Numbered from the stretch's first letter, positions 53,701 to 62,923 are shown. The stretch is DNA of 64,000 nucleotides from Granulicella sp. L60 (GCF_009765825.1 NZ_LMUR01000022.1:693101-757100), one strand, 5' to 3'. The notes: generated by a model not told the origin, from the letters alone. Made by a program: numbers and translations.

Positions 53701-54134
53701 GGGAGGGAGAGGATCTGCTTCGAGTCGATGACAGTGGAAAGTTGGAAGCTGTCAGTCTCGACGGGAGCCGTAGTGACGTCCTGCACGTCAACCGTGGTGT
53801 TCGCACCAGAGACGCTCAGCGTGAAGTTGATCGGCAGTGTGGCAGCGATGTTGAGGATGACGTCCTTGCGAGCTTCCTCCTGAAAGCCGGAGGCGGCGGC
53901 TGACACGTTGTAAACTGCTGGGGGCAAGGCGGCGAAGTTATAGATGCCTGCGGAGCTGCTCGAGACCGTGCGGGTGATGCCGGTAGCAGGAGAGGTGGCA
54001 GTGATCTGTGCGTTGGGGATGACGGCTCCGGATGCGTCGAGAACCTGACCGGTGATGCTGCCGGTCTGGGCGACTGCTCCGGTCACAAATAGTCCAATAG
54101 CGGACACTATTCCAAGAAGAACTCTCAGGCGCAT
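50724..54134 (-). CDS. TonB-dependent receptor with carboxypeptidase-regulatory-like domain (3)
   Basis: A 1,136-residue outer membrane receptor: signal peptide (1-22, TGAVAQ), CarboxypepD_reg-like domain (SITGQVLDASGAVIPNA, about 25-105), plug with SLPLILRDPYQLVLLSPGV (about 145 onward) and FAVNGQRDRNNNFLLDG, then a barrel ending KVVF. GGAG lies 9 nt before the ATG. No regulator adjoins it. The glycan hydrolase group further upstream on the same strand is the nearest source of a substrate, but 3 kb of mostly non-coding or unrelated DNA separates them. Confidence 0.9.
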   Translation of the reverse strand: MRLRVLLGIVSAIGLFVTGAVAQTGSITGQVLDASGAVIPNAQITATSPATGITRTVSSSSAGIYNFAALPPAVYNVSAAASGFQEEARKDVILNIAATLPINFTLSVSGANTTVDVQDVTTAPVETDSFQLSTVIDSKQILSLPLILRDPYQLVLLSPGVVNSLNNDGGFAVNGQRDRNNNFLLDGADNNDTSVPGIPGGLTSANPDSTQEFRVITNGFDAEFGRNTGAIIDVITRGGTNQFHGDVYWFGRYNALGARDFFNTKANGPQDPYVRNDVGASIGGPLWKDHTFFFLNAEIQRFQTTRTASTVTPTAAFRTGVFNYVGSDGTITPVNLTNPANPNNLSGLPLDPTIQKIFAITPVGQQDLGDGASTIYNFPSPDSLNDYALTGRFDHKLTNKHQLTVRYNYYHSAESDPYHDESLPGYGNTTVIDTAHNGVISIASALSNSATNLFRASYNQNNNGFFCNHAAFDALLGVDNFGNGFDVNIPGFFNGNNFGCYDLGDSNGQARLSSTLLFGDTFTVTKGRHSIKFGGEFRNVKDSSYDNFFSRASLALDNYYNFGTPAYTFNGSPNDIETFEDYIWGAQGSVANLSEYQFFNANGTRRGTDLTRFVQREWATFVQDTLKVTPRFTLIAGLRYAFNGVPFERDANFSNFYGNASVATPPGGFVFTQVGPGTGHQLFKDNWNMWEPRVGFAYDVNGDGKTAIRGGFGIFHDRIFDNLFGNAKSNPPFQASLNAFYQPNTPGSFTVSNVQLPGNLTPSASITDGDFLEPVVIDPNLKMPTSYSWNIGIQRQINARLTGEINYVGSHSLHALREIDGAPPQPNLVQADIAAGIDPAALTNTNLYTGGTDVNGNTFNPAVNNTAFYHELFQTSIVDGNYNSLQATIKGQAAGAVVTASYTYAHSLDNGSDPLTPGAGNSGLPRNSFDLSPEYGNSDFDVRHRATIAVVYDLPVGIGSAHLNQGIVGHLLEGIQISGIETAQTGEPFDLRGTVDNLHTSVNNRPEQIGPAYPSGRGSKVSGGVLVGPNVASFTNAPFDENVAIHRNKFFGPGYVDTDAVFQKTQTIFEQAKLVFRVESYNLLNHPNFVTPGNSGLSTGTITLGSPLFGLTTAQVGQNDGTTGARQIQAALKVVF

Positions 54135-54369
54135 ATAGGCAACTCCATGACAAAATTGGCTCTCACGTAATACTCAAAGGATGAGCAAAAAGTTCACAAG
54201 TTCAAACGTAGAAGAGCGCGTCGATGCGATTAGATGCACTTAGGTGACCAAACCCAAATTGCTCATATCGCAGGACTTAGAATTTGTAAAATGGAGTTTC
54301 TGAGGATAGAAATATTAGTTCTCGTAGCGCGATTTCCAAGTTATGGAGATGCAGTGTGATCAGGATTAA

Positions 54370-54693
54370 TTAGTTGATCACCGGCTCATCGCGACCTTAC
54401 GGAAGGAATGGGCGTGGATTGTCGAGCTTTTTACTCAAAGAGTCTGTCAATGTCTTTATCGCGAAGTGGAGAAGCTCGGCTGCGCGCCTGAAGGCCGCTT
54501 GTCTTATTGCGAGATTGCAGATCGTTCCTATAGATATTCGTCGGGCATCTTCGTCAAGGATCGGGAGAACTACATGTTTGCGCCGGTGCAGTGCACGCCG
54601 TCGCTAATCGCTCATTCCGGACACAGGCGCCTCGTTCTTCCCGCAAATGTATGGTTCGCCGCTCTACTGCAAGGGAAAAGCGAAGGGTGGTAG
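54370..54693 (+). pseudogene. Possible gene fragment without start codon
   Basis: A 107-codon open frame reads protein-like (LRKEWAWIVELFTQRVCQCL, then SSGIFVKDRENYMFAPVQCT) but lacks an upstream ATG; the first in-frame start is GTG at 54466. No family recognised. It could be a remnant of a decayed gene. Confidence 0.25.
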
Positions 54694-54899
54694 ACAGACC
54701 TGCGCAAGTGCTTTGGTCAATAAGGGCAAAGACGTCGTCAAGGACGAAAATGTCCTGCCCGCTGCTTGGAGCAACGCTCGGAGTAAGAGCTGAGAGATCA
54801 GAATCCGGTGTCCTCATCTAACACCTTTGTGTGATGGCGAGTCTTGATATCGCGCGCCTACTCTTCTCTCCGCAGCCGTCTGCTGTCAAAAGAGTAAAC

Positions 54900-55094
54900 A
54901 TGCATATCAATTGGATTCGTACCCACAGCGCCCATGGTTCACTTCCGTATCCAACCTTTGAGCAAGAACCTACGCCAGTACCGGAATTAGACGAAGATTC
55001 TCGCGTGTTGACCGGACTCGTCAATGGCCTAGCTCTGGCCATTGGATTTTGGATCGGGGTGGGCGTGCTCATATTTGCTGTTGTTCGTCGGTAG
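54900..55094 (+). CDS. Small single-TM protein
   Basis: A 64-residue protein with an acidic, proline-containing N-terminal half (SLPYPTFEQEPTPVPELDED) and one C-terminal membrane helix (GLALAIGFWIGVGVLIFAVV) ending in RR. That is the layout of a tail-anchored or small regulatory membrane protein. Only a weak AGAG ribosome site precedes the ATG. No family recognised. Confidence 0.45.
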   Translation: MHINWIRTHSAHGSLPYPTFEQEPTPVPELDEDSRVLTGLVNGLALAIGFWIGVGVLIFAVVRR

Positions 55095-55499
55095 CCTTTC
55101 GCGGCCTACAGATCGCGTACAGAAGTTACGGACAGTCAGGCGCACAATCTCACAAGACAGCTCATATCGGTAATATTGAGCCTTTCGACAAGGAACTCCA
55201 TCGAATCACGCGAGTCCTGATTCAAAATGCCGCTATCTGTTCTGTAAAGATTAACCTTGCCATTCAGGTGAGTAGCGCACAAGGCTGGCAATGATTACTG
55301 AGTTTCGAGCGAGATCGTGATAACTCCGGACGATGAGTGATATATCGATCTTCCGCAGTGCGATTAGGGTCGTTGATGATGCTGAAGCGCAGGTCCTTGG
55401 AGGCACGGTATCGGTCGATGATCCATTCCAGCCCTGAGCAATTACACCTCTGTCTTGTCTTCCTCGAAACGGAGCGAAGAAGCGAAGAGCATAGCGGCG
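55095..55499. other. Spacer with no recognisable feature
   Basis: About 400 bp between the small TM protein and the 3' end of the convergent NTF2-like gene. The short plus-strand frames have no ribosome-binding site or recognisable domain, and I see no hairpin terminator. Confidence 0.5.
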
Positions 55500-57215
55500 T
55501 TATCGTAAGTCTTCCTCCGACGTGATTCGCCAGGTGTTACAAACCTTTTTCAGAATCAGACGTGCTGGCACAAACGACTCCATAATCTCCGATCGCTCCG
55601 ACTCATCGATGAAGTGTTTGACTAGGCGAATCTCCGCCTCCGAGCCTGTCTGTCGTATAACTGCAATCTTTTCCATCTTCACGGTCCACAGACCTTTTCT
55701 CATGTGAATGGTCGATTCGCGATCGCGCAAAACTACACCCCTCGTTACGTTACGTTGATCCAGATATCGATCCACCGAATCCGCATAGAAGGCGGCCTGT
55801 GCGCTTGCATTTCGCGTCCGCATCGCAGCGGCCCACTCCTGTAGCCATACATTGACATCGCTGGCGCCCACCGCAGAGCTTGCGCTATCTACGTCTGGAT
55901 TAGGAACAGGATTTGTCTCAGCTGGCGCAGCAGCTTTCTGTTTCGCATCCCCGGCCTGAGACGGATCCGCCGCCCCAACATCAGGCGATGGAGGTTCTGG
56001 TTCAGCAGATAATGGAGGCGCCAAAGAAGTAGGCTGTGGAGCACTTACTGCAGGTATAGGAGATTTTACGACGTTAGGCGCTGGAGACTTTGCTGCAACG
56101 GACGGTGCCGACGTTGTGTAGGCAGGCATCGGAGAGGTTGCAACGAGTAGTCGAGAAGGAGTCATCTGTGCCTTGATCGCGTTGATTCTCTCCCGCACAT
56201 CGTCCTGATTATTGAGATACCAGAGATGGCCTTGATAAGCACCGCCCAAGAGAGTTACCAGGATGATGGTCCATACCGCCAAGCGTTTCCAGGGATACCC
56301 CTGCTCGTCGTTGTCTTCTGCAAAACCATTCCACTTTCCTCGGGCAGCCCATGCCGGCTCCTCTATCCTGTCTCGAACGAAATTTTGTTTTGGCTCAGCG
56401 ACCGGTTCAGGTGGGGCAACCCGATACTGCAGATCGGAGTGTTTCGAAGAGAGATCTTTTTCTGATGCGACTTTCTCCTGTTCGAGATTTTTTTTCGACT
56501 GAGCAACATACCCCATTCCAGCAATTGGCGCCGTCTGAGGCTTAGTCTTTGCGTCCACGCTTTCTTCGGATCGATCGATCTTCTTCTTCTCGGCCGCTGT
56601 CTTCTCCGGCGCAGCGGTCGCTTCCTGCACTGTCATCTGTTCCGGCTCAGCAGCGGGGGCTAATGCTGGCTCGTCAAATAAGGCGGTCGCCAATCCTGGA
56701 CCGGGAGTCGCAGCCAAAGCCTCAGGCAATGTTATTGGAGCTACCGAGACGATAGCCGGTTTTGAGACCCTTGCGTCCTCACCTTGTTCGCCATAGAACT
56801 TCGATCCATTTAAGGTCTCGCCATCCTCAGCCACAACAGACCCTGCAACCGATCTCCGAGCCGCGGCATAAGTCTTCGTTCGCAACGTATCCAGCGTGAC
56901 CTGGGCCTTCATTAATTCGAAGAGATCGTCAATCTTCGAGCGTACGATCTCGTCCTGCGGCTGATCCCCCAGAAGCGCCGACGCTTGAAAGTTCACCTCA
57001 CCCTGAATGACGGTCTTGTCATCCTCCGCATTCACGCGAAATACGGTTGTGTCGTGCACATTTTTCGCGCGCGGCGACGGGCCAAATCCGCGGAGCATGA
57101 TCCGATCACCATGACGCACCACATCGCTGGAAACTTCGCGGGAGCACATCTCCAAGGCGCGCAATACCAACTCCATATCTGTAGACTGGATCGTTTCACG
57201 TACTTCAAATCTCAT
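55500..57215 (-). CDS. One-TM protein with C-terminal NTF2/Cds6-like domain
   Basis: A 571-residue protein. Residues 1-120 form a compact, unrecognised N-terminal domain. Then comes a long Pro/Ala/Glu/Lys-rich linker, one membrane helix (about 311-334), a second Pro-rich linker, and a C-terminal NTF2-like fold (VNVWLQEWAAAMRTRNASA...AFYADSVDRYLD, about 455-571) like that appended to cell-envelope proteins. The topology suggests a cytoplasmic sensor head linked to a periplasmic domain. It overlaps by 11 bp the 3' end of a decayed sortase gene upstream, so the two were once an operon. AGAGGA supports the start. Confidence 0.65.
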   Translation of the reverse strand: MRFEVRETIQSTDMELVLRALEMCSREVSSDVVRHGDRIMLRGFGPSPRAKNVHDTTVFRVNAEDDKTVIQGEVNFQASALLGDQPQDEIVRSKIDDLFELMKAQVTLDTLRTKTYAAARRSVAGSVVAEDGETLNGSKFYGEQGEDARVSKPAIVSVAPITLPEALAATPGPGLATALFDEPALAPAAEPEQMTVQEATAAPEKTAAEKKKIDRSEESVDAKTKPQTAPIAGMGYVAQSKKNLEQEKVASEKDLSSKHSDLQYRVAPPEPVAEPKQNFVRDRIEEPAWAARGKWNGFAEDNDEQGYPWKRLAVWTIILVTLLGGAYQGHLWYLNNQDDVRERINAIKAQMTPSRLLVATSPMPAYTTSAPSVAAKSPAPNVVKSPIPAVSAPQPTSLAPPLSAEPEPPSPDVGAADPSQAGDAKQKAAAPAETNPVPNPDVDSASSAVGASDVNVWLQEWAAAMRTRNASAQAAFYADSVDRYLDQRNVTRGVVLRDRESTIHMRKGLWTVKMEKIAVIRQTGSEAEIRLVKHFIDESERSEIMESFVPARLILKKVCNTWRITSEEDLR

Positions 57216-57616
57216 AGTTCCTCTTCCTTTGATGGATGGCAGAAACCCCGTCCGAGGAAGCCGACAAGATGTAAGCGTGAGCTATAAAACGTTCCGGCGC
57301 TACGCCCGCATAGTCGAAAGGAAAACAGGTGATGAGTGTAAGTTCGGTCTTGCGGCGATCTTGAATACCGCTGGCTTGTCTGGACTCACAGTCTCTGTGG
57401 AGCCCACGACGTAGTGATAAGTGGCGTCCTTCGCGGTGATCCTGCGCAATGGCCGGAAGAACGAATCGCGGTGTCCTGCAAGCCCCATCGTATCAAGGTT
57501 GCCCGGCATCGCAGTCCCGGGATTATTGCCACTCCCTGCGTAGACTAGTTACATCATAATTGGCAGTATCTGTGCCGACAAATCCAAGCCGGAACCTCAA
57601 TCCTGCCAATAACATC
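57205..57616 (-). pseudogene. Frameshifted sortase pseudogene
   Basis: Reading the minus strand through four frame changes recovers most of a sortase: DVIGRIEVPA, then TANYDVTSLRR, then TAMPGNLDTMGLAGHRDSFF with RPLRRITAKD and YHYVVGSTETV, then KTELTLITCFPFDYAGVAPE with RFIAHAYILSAS. The catalytic His (AGHRD), Cys (LITCF) and Arg (PERFI) all survive but lie in different frames. An N-terminal membrane anchor is not evident. Its last codons overlap the start of the 571-residue gene downstream. Sortase transpeptidase function is lost unless the frameshifts are sequencing errors, which is unlikely for four. Confidence 0.82.
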
Positions 57617-57706
57617 TTCAACTGAGAGCTATCTCTAGGAAACGTGATCATCACCCTCCACTAACACGCCACCCTGTGCTTCACCAAATTTCAACATGCT
57701 TGCTAC

Positions 57707-57742
57707 CATCGCACATGGCGACCTATCTCGCCATGTGCGATG
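57707..57742. repeat. Perfect 15-bp inverted repeat
   Basis: CATCGCACATGGCGA and TCGCCATGTGCGATG are exact complements around a 6-nt loop, in the 240-bp gap after the PHP gene. There is no T-run on either strand, so it is not a classic terminator. Confidence 0.85.
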
Positions 57743-57855
57743 ACTACGCTGGGTGGAACCCTACCGGTCGCAACTTCGCTCTGATCAGCGTTAGTGCAGG
57801 AGCGATCATATTGCTCACTTGGATGTCGTTGCATAGTACATTTGGACAGCCGTAA

Positions 57856-59055
57856 TCAAAAGTTCGGATCGAAGTTGAAGTAGATTGGGTTAGACAGTCC
57901 GACCATATTCCCGCTCAGAGCCATCGATTCAGGAACCTGCGGATAGGCTGTTGGCGGACCCTCGACCTCGACGCGGTAGTAGGTCCGTCCGATGGTTATC
58001 GGTGTATCAGTAAACTCGACCATGGTTGTTTTGCCGCCGATCGCCTGCAAGGTGCTGAATGGGTCGCCGTTCTTGATCACTTTTACGGTGTAGGCCGCTC
58101 CTGCAACGGTATTTCCTGTTAGCTGAACGCGGAACCTGACTGGCTTGCCCGTGGCCTTTGTGTTGTCGCCCATCATTACTTCCATCTTGCCATCCTGATC
58201 GAGATCGGCATAGAACTCGACGCGAGGAGCAAAAGGGTTTGCGCTGACAGAGACCCGCCCGTTGGTGAGCGTATCTACGACCGCTTGCGAGGTTCGTGCC
58301 TTAGCAAATACCCACGTGGTCGGGGTTCCAACGTAGTTGGCCTGACGCTGGTAGGTGTTTTTAGTCGCCTGTTCGGGTGTATCCGGAGTGCCATGATGCG
58401 AGTCGCTTCCACCTCTCCCTGTCAGCTTGCGGCCTGATGAGAGCATGTCGTCCCAAATCATGATGGCATTGGCATTCTTGGACCAGACCGCAGAGTTCCA
58501 GACTTCGATTGAGTCGACGATATCGTAGGAGTATCCGAAGTGATCCTTTCCGCTCGGATGGTTGGCTGATAGATGAATCCCAAGCTCCTTCTTCACTGCA
58601 CCCACGACCACGTCGCGCTGATCGCGAACATCATAGAGCCGCTGGTGATCGTACGGCCTGGCTGAGAACACATTGCCGTGACCGCGAGTCGTCGTCCACT
58701 CCCCGCCATACAGAAGCAGGAGGGAGTCTGACTTGAATTCGGGATCGGCCCATGTGTTGTGCGCAACATCGCCTTGAACATGGTTGTCATGATCGGTGAT
58801 GCAGAGATAGTCCATGCCGACAGACTCGGAGAAGGCAATGATCTTTGCCTCGGAGTTATTGGTGGAGTCGTGGCTATGCCGGGAGTGTAGGTGAAGGTCG
58901 CCCTTGAGCCATACGCCATCGCTGAGGCTAGCGGTGGACGGCAGAGGGCCGACGTCAACGGGCGCCCACGGATTACTATGGCTTGCCTGCCCGTGAGCCG
59001 AATTGCTGATGCAGCCTGCCAATATCAGACTAGAAACGAGAACATGTGCGCGCAT
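57856..59055 (-). CDS. Exported PHP-domain metallohydrolase (CehA/McbA-like)
   Basis: A 399-residue exported PHP-fold hydrolase. The N-terminus has a lipobox-like LILAGC (Cys15), so it may be a lipoprotein. Metal-binding motifs are GDLHLHSRHSHDS, CITDHDNH, NHPSG and GGSDSHHG, in the order seen in CehA/McbA-type phosphoesterase-like hydrolases. The C-terminal quarter is a beta-sandwich. Substrate is probably a phosphoester or related ester; the glycan genes upstream suggest a sugar phosphate. It is paired with a second PHP gene 63 bp upstream. Confidence 0.82.
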   Translation of the reverse strand: MRAHVLVSSLILAGCISNSAHGQASHSNPWAPVDVGPLPSTASLSDGVWLKGDLHLHSRHSHDSTNNSEAKIIAFSESVGMDYLCITDHDNHVQGDVAHNTWADPEFKSDSLLLLYGGEWTTTRGHGNVFSARPYDHQRLYDVRDQRDVVVGAVKKELGIHLSANHPSGKDHFGYSYDIVDSIEVWNSAVWSKNANAIMIWDDMLSSGRKLTGRGGSDSHHGTPDTPEQATKNTYQRQANYVGTPTTWVFAKARTSQAVVDTLTNGRVSVSANPFAPRVEFYADLDQDGKMEVMMGDNTKATGKPVRFRVQLTGNTVAGAAYTVKVIKNGDPFSTLQAIGGKTTMVEFTDTPITIGRTYYRVEVEGPPTAYPQVPESMALSGNMVGLSNPIYFNFDPNF

Positions 59056-59118
59056 ACTTAATTCCTTTCAGAAGATACTGCGGTTGGATTCTCTCCTTGA
59101 CTACAACAGGCAAGGATC

Positions 59119-60573
59119 CTAGAAGTTGACATAGATTGGGTTGCCTAAGAGCACTGTGTTACCTGCCGCGTCTAGAACGACGAAGCGAACCCAATGTCTC
59201 GCCCCATCGCTCATCCAACGTGTATCGAGCGCTTGATCGTCGTCCCGCACCGGAAGCGGCTCACCCGTTGTCTTTTCGTCTACGAGCATGTGCACCTGAT
59301 CCTGAGCGCAGGCAACGACGTGCACATGAAGTCGAAGATCGTCTCCGCTCCTGGCCGCAAGGGTGTCGCCCATATGTGCTGTGGCGGCAGACGTGATCGC
59401 CTCGACCTCGAGCAATTTATTCCTTGAGCCAGTTACATCAATGAAGACGTGCCCGGCACGAACCCCATCGAGAATTCCTGCAACAGACAGCTCCTTCGCT
59501 TGCACTACGGTCGTCGGATGCGCCAATGCGCCGCGCTGGTCTTCGGCCTTGGTGGCATCATGGTTGTCGCTTCCGCCGATCGCGGTTAGGCGGAGCCCTT
59601 TTGCCAGCTGCTGATCCCAGAAAGCATCCATCACTCTGCCGCTGTTGACCACCTCGATCCCGGTAAATTTTGACATGTCGACAGGCGCCGGAGGAGTCCA
59701 TCCGCAGCCTCTACATGCCTCGCCGGTAGGCGACATGGGATGGTTGATCGATGCGATGCCTCCCATCGATTGAATGTCATGCACGACTTCATCGATGGTT
59801 CGCCCATTTTTCTCGGCTACCAGATAATCAATGTATTGCGTGACTCCGAACGCATTGAAATGTCCATAGAACGTCGTCATCTCACGCCCGGGGATGAGGA
59901 GAAGCTTGTCAAAGTATGGTTGCAGCTCACGCATCTCCGCGTAATGTGCGATTGAGTTGTGATCGGAGATGGCGATGAAGTCGAGACCTCGATTGGTTGC
60001 TGTCTGCGCTGTAAGAAATAGTGGACAGGGAACATGCTTTTCGTTTTGGCTTCCACAAAAGCCGTCGCTGTGCGCGGTGTGCATGTGCAGGTCGCCGCGG
60101 TACCAGCGGAGATTGATTTCGAGCGGGTCCAATGTGAAGCTTGCATCTTCGAGCGGCGAGTTGAAGCGAATCTCCACTCTGTACTTCGAGGTGATCTCCG
60201 GCCGGATATTCGAGACCGAGATCAGGAACTTCCACTGTCCTGGCGGGATCGAACCAGGGATGTAGGAGGGTGTCGCGTCACCGGGCCCAATCGTGAAGTG
60301 ATCCTTGTTGCTGCCACTCTGTCCGCGAAATCCTGCCGGGTCATGGATGCCGATATTGAAGACGGTTTTTTCTTCGCGACGATGATCATAAGAAAAGTCT
60401 ACGGAGATGCGATGCACCCCGGAAGGCACTGTGAATGGAATATAGAAGTGTGTGTGGTTCTGCGCTACGGTGACGGTGCCTTCCAAGACCAGGTCAGGTT
60501 TTTCCAACTGAGCCCAGAGGGGAAGCGAACATGTGAAGATCAGAAGGAAGGCATAGCGTATGTACTTCATCAT
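59119..60573 (-). CDS. Exported PHP-domain metallohydrolase with N-terminal beta domain
   Basis: A 484-residue exported protein: signal peptide (1-21, PLWAQ), an N-terminal beta-sandwich (about 25-150), then the PHP domain with GDLHMHTAHSDG, AISDHNS, SINHPM and GGSDNHD metal motifs. It belongs to the CehA/McbA group like its downstream neighbour but has a different architecture. GAGG 5 nt before the ATG supports the start. Both end in similar GNPIYVNF / SNPIYFNF tails, suggesting an ancient duplication. Confidence 0.82.
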   Translation of the reverse strand: MMKYIRYAFLLIFTCSLPLWAQLEKPDLVLEGTVTVAQNHTHFYIPFTVPSGVHRISVDFSYDHRREEKTVFNIGIHDPAGFRGQSGSNKDHFTIGPGDATPSYIPGSIPPGQWKFLISVSNIRPEITSKYRVEIRFNSPLEDASFTLDPLEINLRWYRGDLHMHTAHSDGFCGSQNEKHVPCPLFLTAQTATNRGLDFIAISDHNSIAHYAEMRELQPYFDKLLLIPGREMTTFYGHFNAFGVTQYIDYLVAEKNGRTIDEVVHDIQSMGGIASINHPMSPTGEACRGCGWTPPAPVDMSKFTGIEVVNSGRVMDAFWDQQLAKGLRLTAIGGSDNHDATKAEDQRGALAHPTTVVQAKELSVAGILDGVRAGHVFIDVTGSRNKLLEVEAITSAATAHMGDTLAARSGDDLRLHVHVVACAQDQVHMLVDEKTTGEPLPVRDDDQALDTRWMSDGARHWVRFVVLDAAGNTVLLGNPIYVNF

Positions 60574-60694
60574 AGGAACCTCAACTTGCAGTGCACTATA
60601 GTTGCGGAATCAGTTGTGTCGTTTCCCGTGAACGATGCGTATGCAGATCGGTTGACGAGATGTGGAGGAGAGTGAAGTGGTTGTGAAGAAACCT

Positions 60695-62923
60695 CTATTC
60701 GACGGGCCCCGGCCAGTTCGGGTTGGCCTCCGAAGACATATCAAAGACCAGTTCGCCACCCGCAGTTATCTCGGAGTGAGTGATCCAGTCTCTTGTGAGG
60801 GGCGCCCCGTTTAGCCTGGCAGCCTGGATAAAGAACTTTCCTTCACGAGCCCCGTTCGCGTGGATATGAAATCGCTTCCCGTTTGGGAGGTAGATGACGG
60901 CATCTTCATAACGAGGAGTGCCGATTTCGTAGCGCGGCGTCCCCGGAGACACAGGATAAAATCCGAGAGCACTGAAGACATACCATGCCGAGATCTGGCC
61001 GGCATCATCGTTCCCAGCGAGACCAGTGGGACGGTTGTGATATTCCGCCTGCACAATCTGGTGCACGTGGGACTGTGTCTTCCAGGCTTGTCCAGCGTAG
61101 TCGTAGAGATAAGCGATATGATGGCTCGGCTCATTGCCATGGTCGTAGTAGCCACCGTTGAAGAGGGCGTCGAGCTTAGCGATGAAGGCCTGACGGCCAT
61201 GGACCGCAGCGATCAACCCGTCCACATCCTGGGGTACAAAGAAGGTGTATTGAAACGGAAGACCTTCGGTGATGTAGTGGTAATTTTCTGATGGGTTGAA
61301 TGGTGTGTCCCACGAACCGTCTGCACGCCTCCCACGAACGAAGCCCGTTTCCGGGTCGAGAACGTTGTGATAGTTCTGCGCTCTCTTGTTGAAGAGGGTG
61401 GCATCTTCTATGTGACCAAGCGCAGCGGCCATCGTCCCCACCAGCGAGTCGTCATAGGCATACTCGAGGGTTCGCGAGACCTGTTCTTCACTATGAAAGG
61501 CATAGGGAACCTTGTCTTCAAGCGGGATATATCCATATCGGAGATAGGACTGCAGAGCGCGGCGACCACGGCCATCGCGATAGAGATCATCCGAGGCAGG
61601 TGATTCCATCGCGTTCTTCCGCATCAATCGATAAGCATCCTGCACATCGAATCCGCGAATCCCTTTGAAATATGCGTCTGCTATAACAGCACCGGCGTGA
61701 TCCCCGATCATCTCCTGGGTATAGCTGTTCCACGCAGGAAAGATGGGAAGAAATCCGCCCTGATCTCCCTTTGCGATGAGCGAACGGACCATGTCCCGCT
61801 CACGATCCGGCTCCAAAATAGTGAGGAGGGGATGAACGGCACGGAAGGTATCCCATATGGAAAAGTCATCGTAGTAGATGAATTTTTTGGCTTGTTCCAC
61901 CTCGCCCGCCCCGGCAAAACGTGGATACCGTCCGCTTGCATCGCTATAGGTGCGCGGTAACAGAAGCGAGTGGTAGAGGGCAGTATAGAAGATAGTTTGG
62001 TCGTTGGTGTCTGCTGTGATCTGAATACGTCCGAGAGCATCGTTCCACTTGCGACGAGACTGTAATTCGGCGCGTTCGAAGTTCCAGTCGCTGATCTCCG
62101 CTGTGAAATTCTTCTTTGCTTCTTCAATACTGGTAAATGAAGTCCCAACCTTCGCCTGTATAACATCTCCAGGTTTTAGATCAAAGAAGATGTAGGCACC
62201 CGGAGCGCCATCGGTAGACGTCTGGAAGCGGTTGCCATCGCGCTTCACATCCCCTGACCAGGTGCCGCCGACATGGAATGGCCGATCGAATTTGACGACA
62301 AAGTATCCGCTGAATCCTGCCAGCTTTCCCCGTCCAGCGTAGAGACGTCGCACTGGATTCCTTCCACTGATCTCCTGACGGGTTTCATCGATCAATATGT
62401 CACCGTCTCCGGGACGGGAGTTATTCTGAACCAGAATCCAGGACTTACCACCACGTTCGAAGCGGAAGCGCAGAAGCCCGCTTCGAACAGAGCCGGTCAT
62501 GTCGACATGGATTCCGTAGTCTTTCAGATCGACAGAGTATGACGAGGGATGGAGCACTTCACTCTCCCGAAGAAAAGCTGATGAGCGTTCCTTCGGATCT
62601 ACCTTGAGGGCGCCGCTTAGGGGCATCAGCGTGACACTTCCATAGTCCTGAGTGCAGGAGCCGGAGAGAAAGTGGCTTCCTCGAAAGCCCTGAATCCTAG
62701 TATCGGCGGCATAGTAGGGAGCAACGCATTTTCTCTCCCCTTCGCGGGTCTGTGGCGTCCATTGCGTCATTCCGAAGGGTGCTCCTACTGCAGGAAACGT
62801 CATGCCGGAGCCGTCGGTCCCTATAAGAGGGTTGACAGAGTTAGCTGCAGATTTTGTTTGAGCCGCACTGAACGCCGATATGAAAACTCCGAGAAGAAGA
62901 CTGATACCGAGTGTTGCTTGCAT
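60695..62923 (-). CDS. GH92 alpha-mannosidase
   Basis: A 742-residue exported glycoside hydrolase of family 92, calcium-dependent exo-alpha-mannosidases. Recognisable blocks: NPLIGTDGSG at the mature N-terminus, WDTFRAVHPLLTI, ITEGLPFQYTFFVPQDV, GNEPSHH and GNDDAGQISAWYVFSALGFY; the TEG and NDD blocks are where GH92 enzymes keep the acid and base. A signal peptide (1-21) directs export. It would trim mannose from fungal or bacterial glycans. Secreted PHP genes follow and a GH28-like gene precedes it on the same strand. Confidence 0.93.
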   Translation of the reverse strand: MQATLGISLLLGVFISAFSAAQTKSAANSVNPLIGTDGSGMTFPAVGAPFGMTQWTPQTREGERKCVAPYYAADTRIQGFRGSHFLSGSCTQDYGSVTLMPLSGALKVDPKERSSAFLRESEVLHPSSYSVDLKDYGIHVDMTGSVRSGLLRFRFERGGKSWILVQNNSRPGDGDILIDETRQEISGRNPVRRLYAGRGKLAGFSGYFVVKFDRPFHVGGTWSGDVKRDGNRFQTSTDGAPGAYIFFDLKPGDVIQAKVGTSFTSIEEAKKNFTAEISDWNFERAELQSRRKWNDALGRIQITADTNDQTIFYTALYHSLLLPRTYSDASGRYPRFAGAGEVEQAKKFIYYDDFSIWDTFRAVHPLLTILEPDRERDMVRSLIAKGDQGGFLPIFPAWNSYTQEMIGDHAGAVIADAYFKGIRGFDVQDAYRLMRKNAMESPASDDLYRDGRGRRALQSYLRYGYIPLEDKVPYAFHSEEQVSRTLEYAYDDSLVGTMAAALGHIEDATLFNKRAQNYHNVLDPETGFVRGRRADGSWDTPFNPSENYHYITEGLPFQYTFFVPQDVDGLIAAVHGRQAFIAKLDALFNGGYYDHGNEPSHHIAYLYDYAGQAWKTQSHVHQIVQAEYHNRPTGLAGNDDAGQISAWYVFSALGFYPVSPGTPRYEIGTPRYEDAVIYLPNGKRFHIHANGAREGKFFIQAARLNGAPLTRDWITHSEITAGGELVFDMSSEANPNWPGPVE

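Noticed and set aside
52374..53903. 509-residue plus-strand frame
   Set aside because: Low-complexity Val/Gly/Glu shadow of TonB receptor 3.
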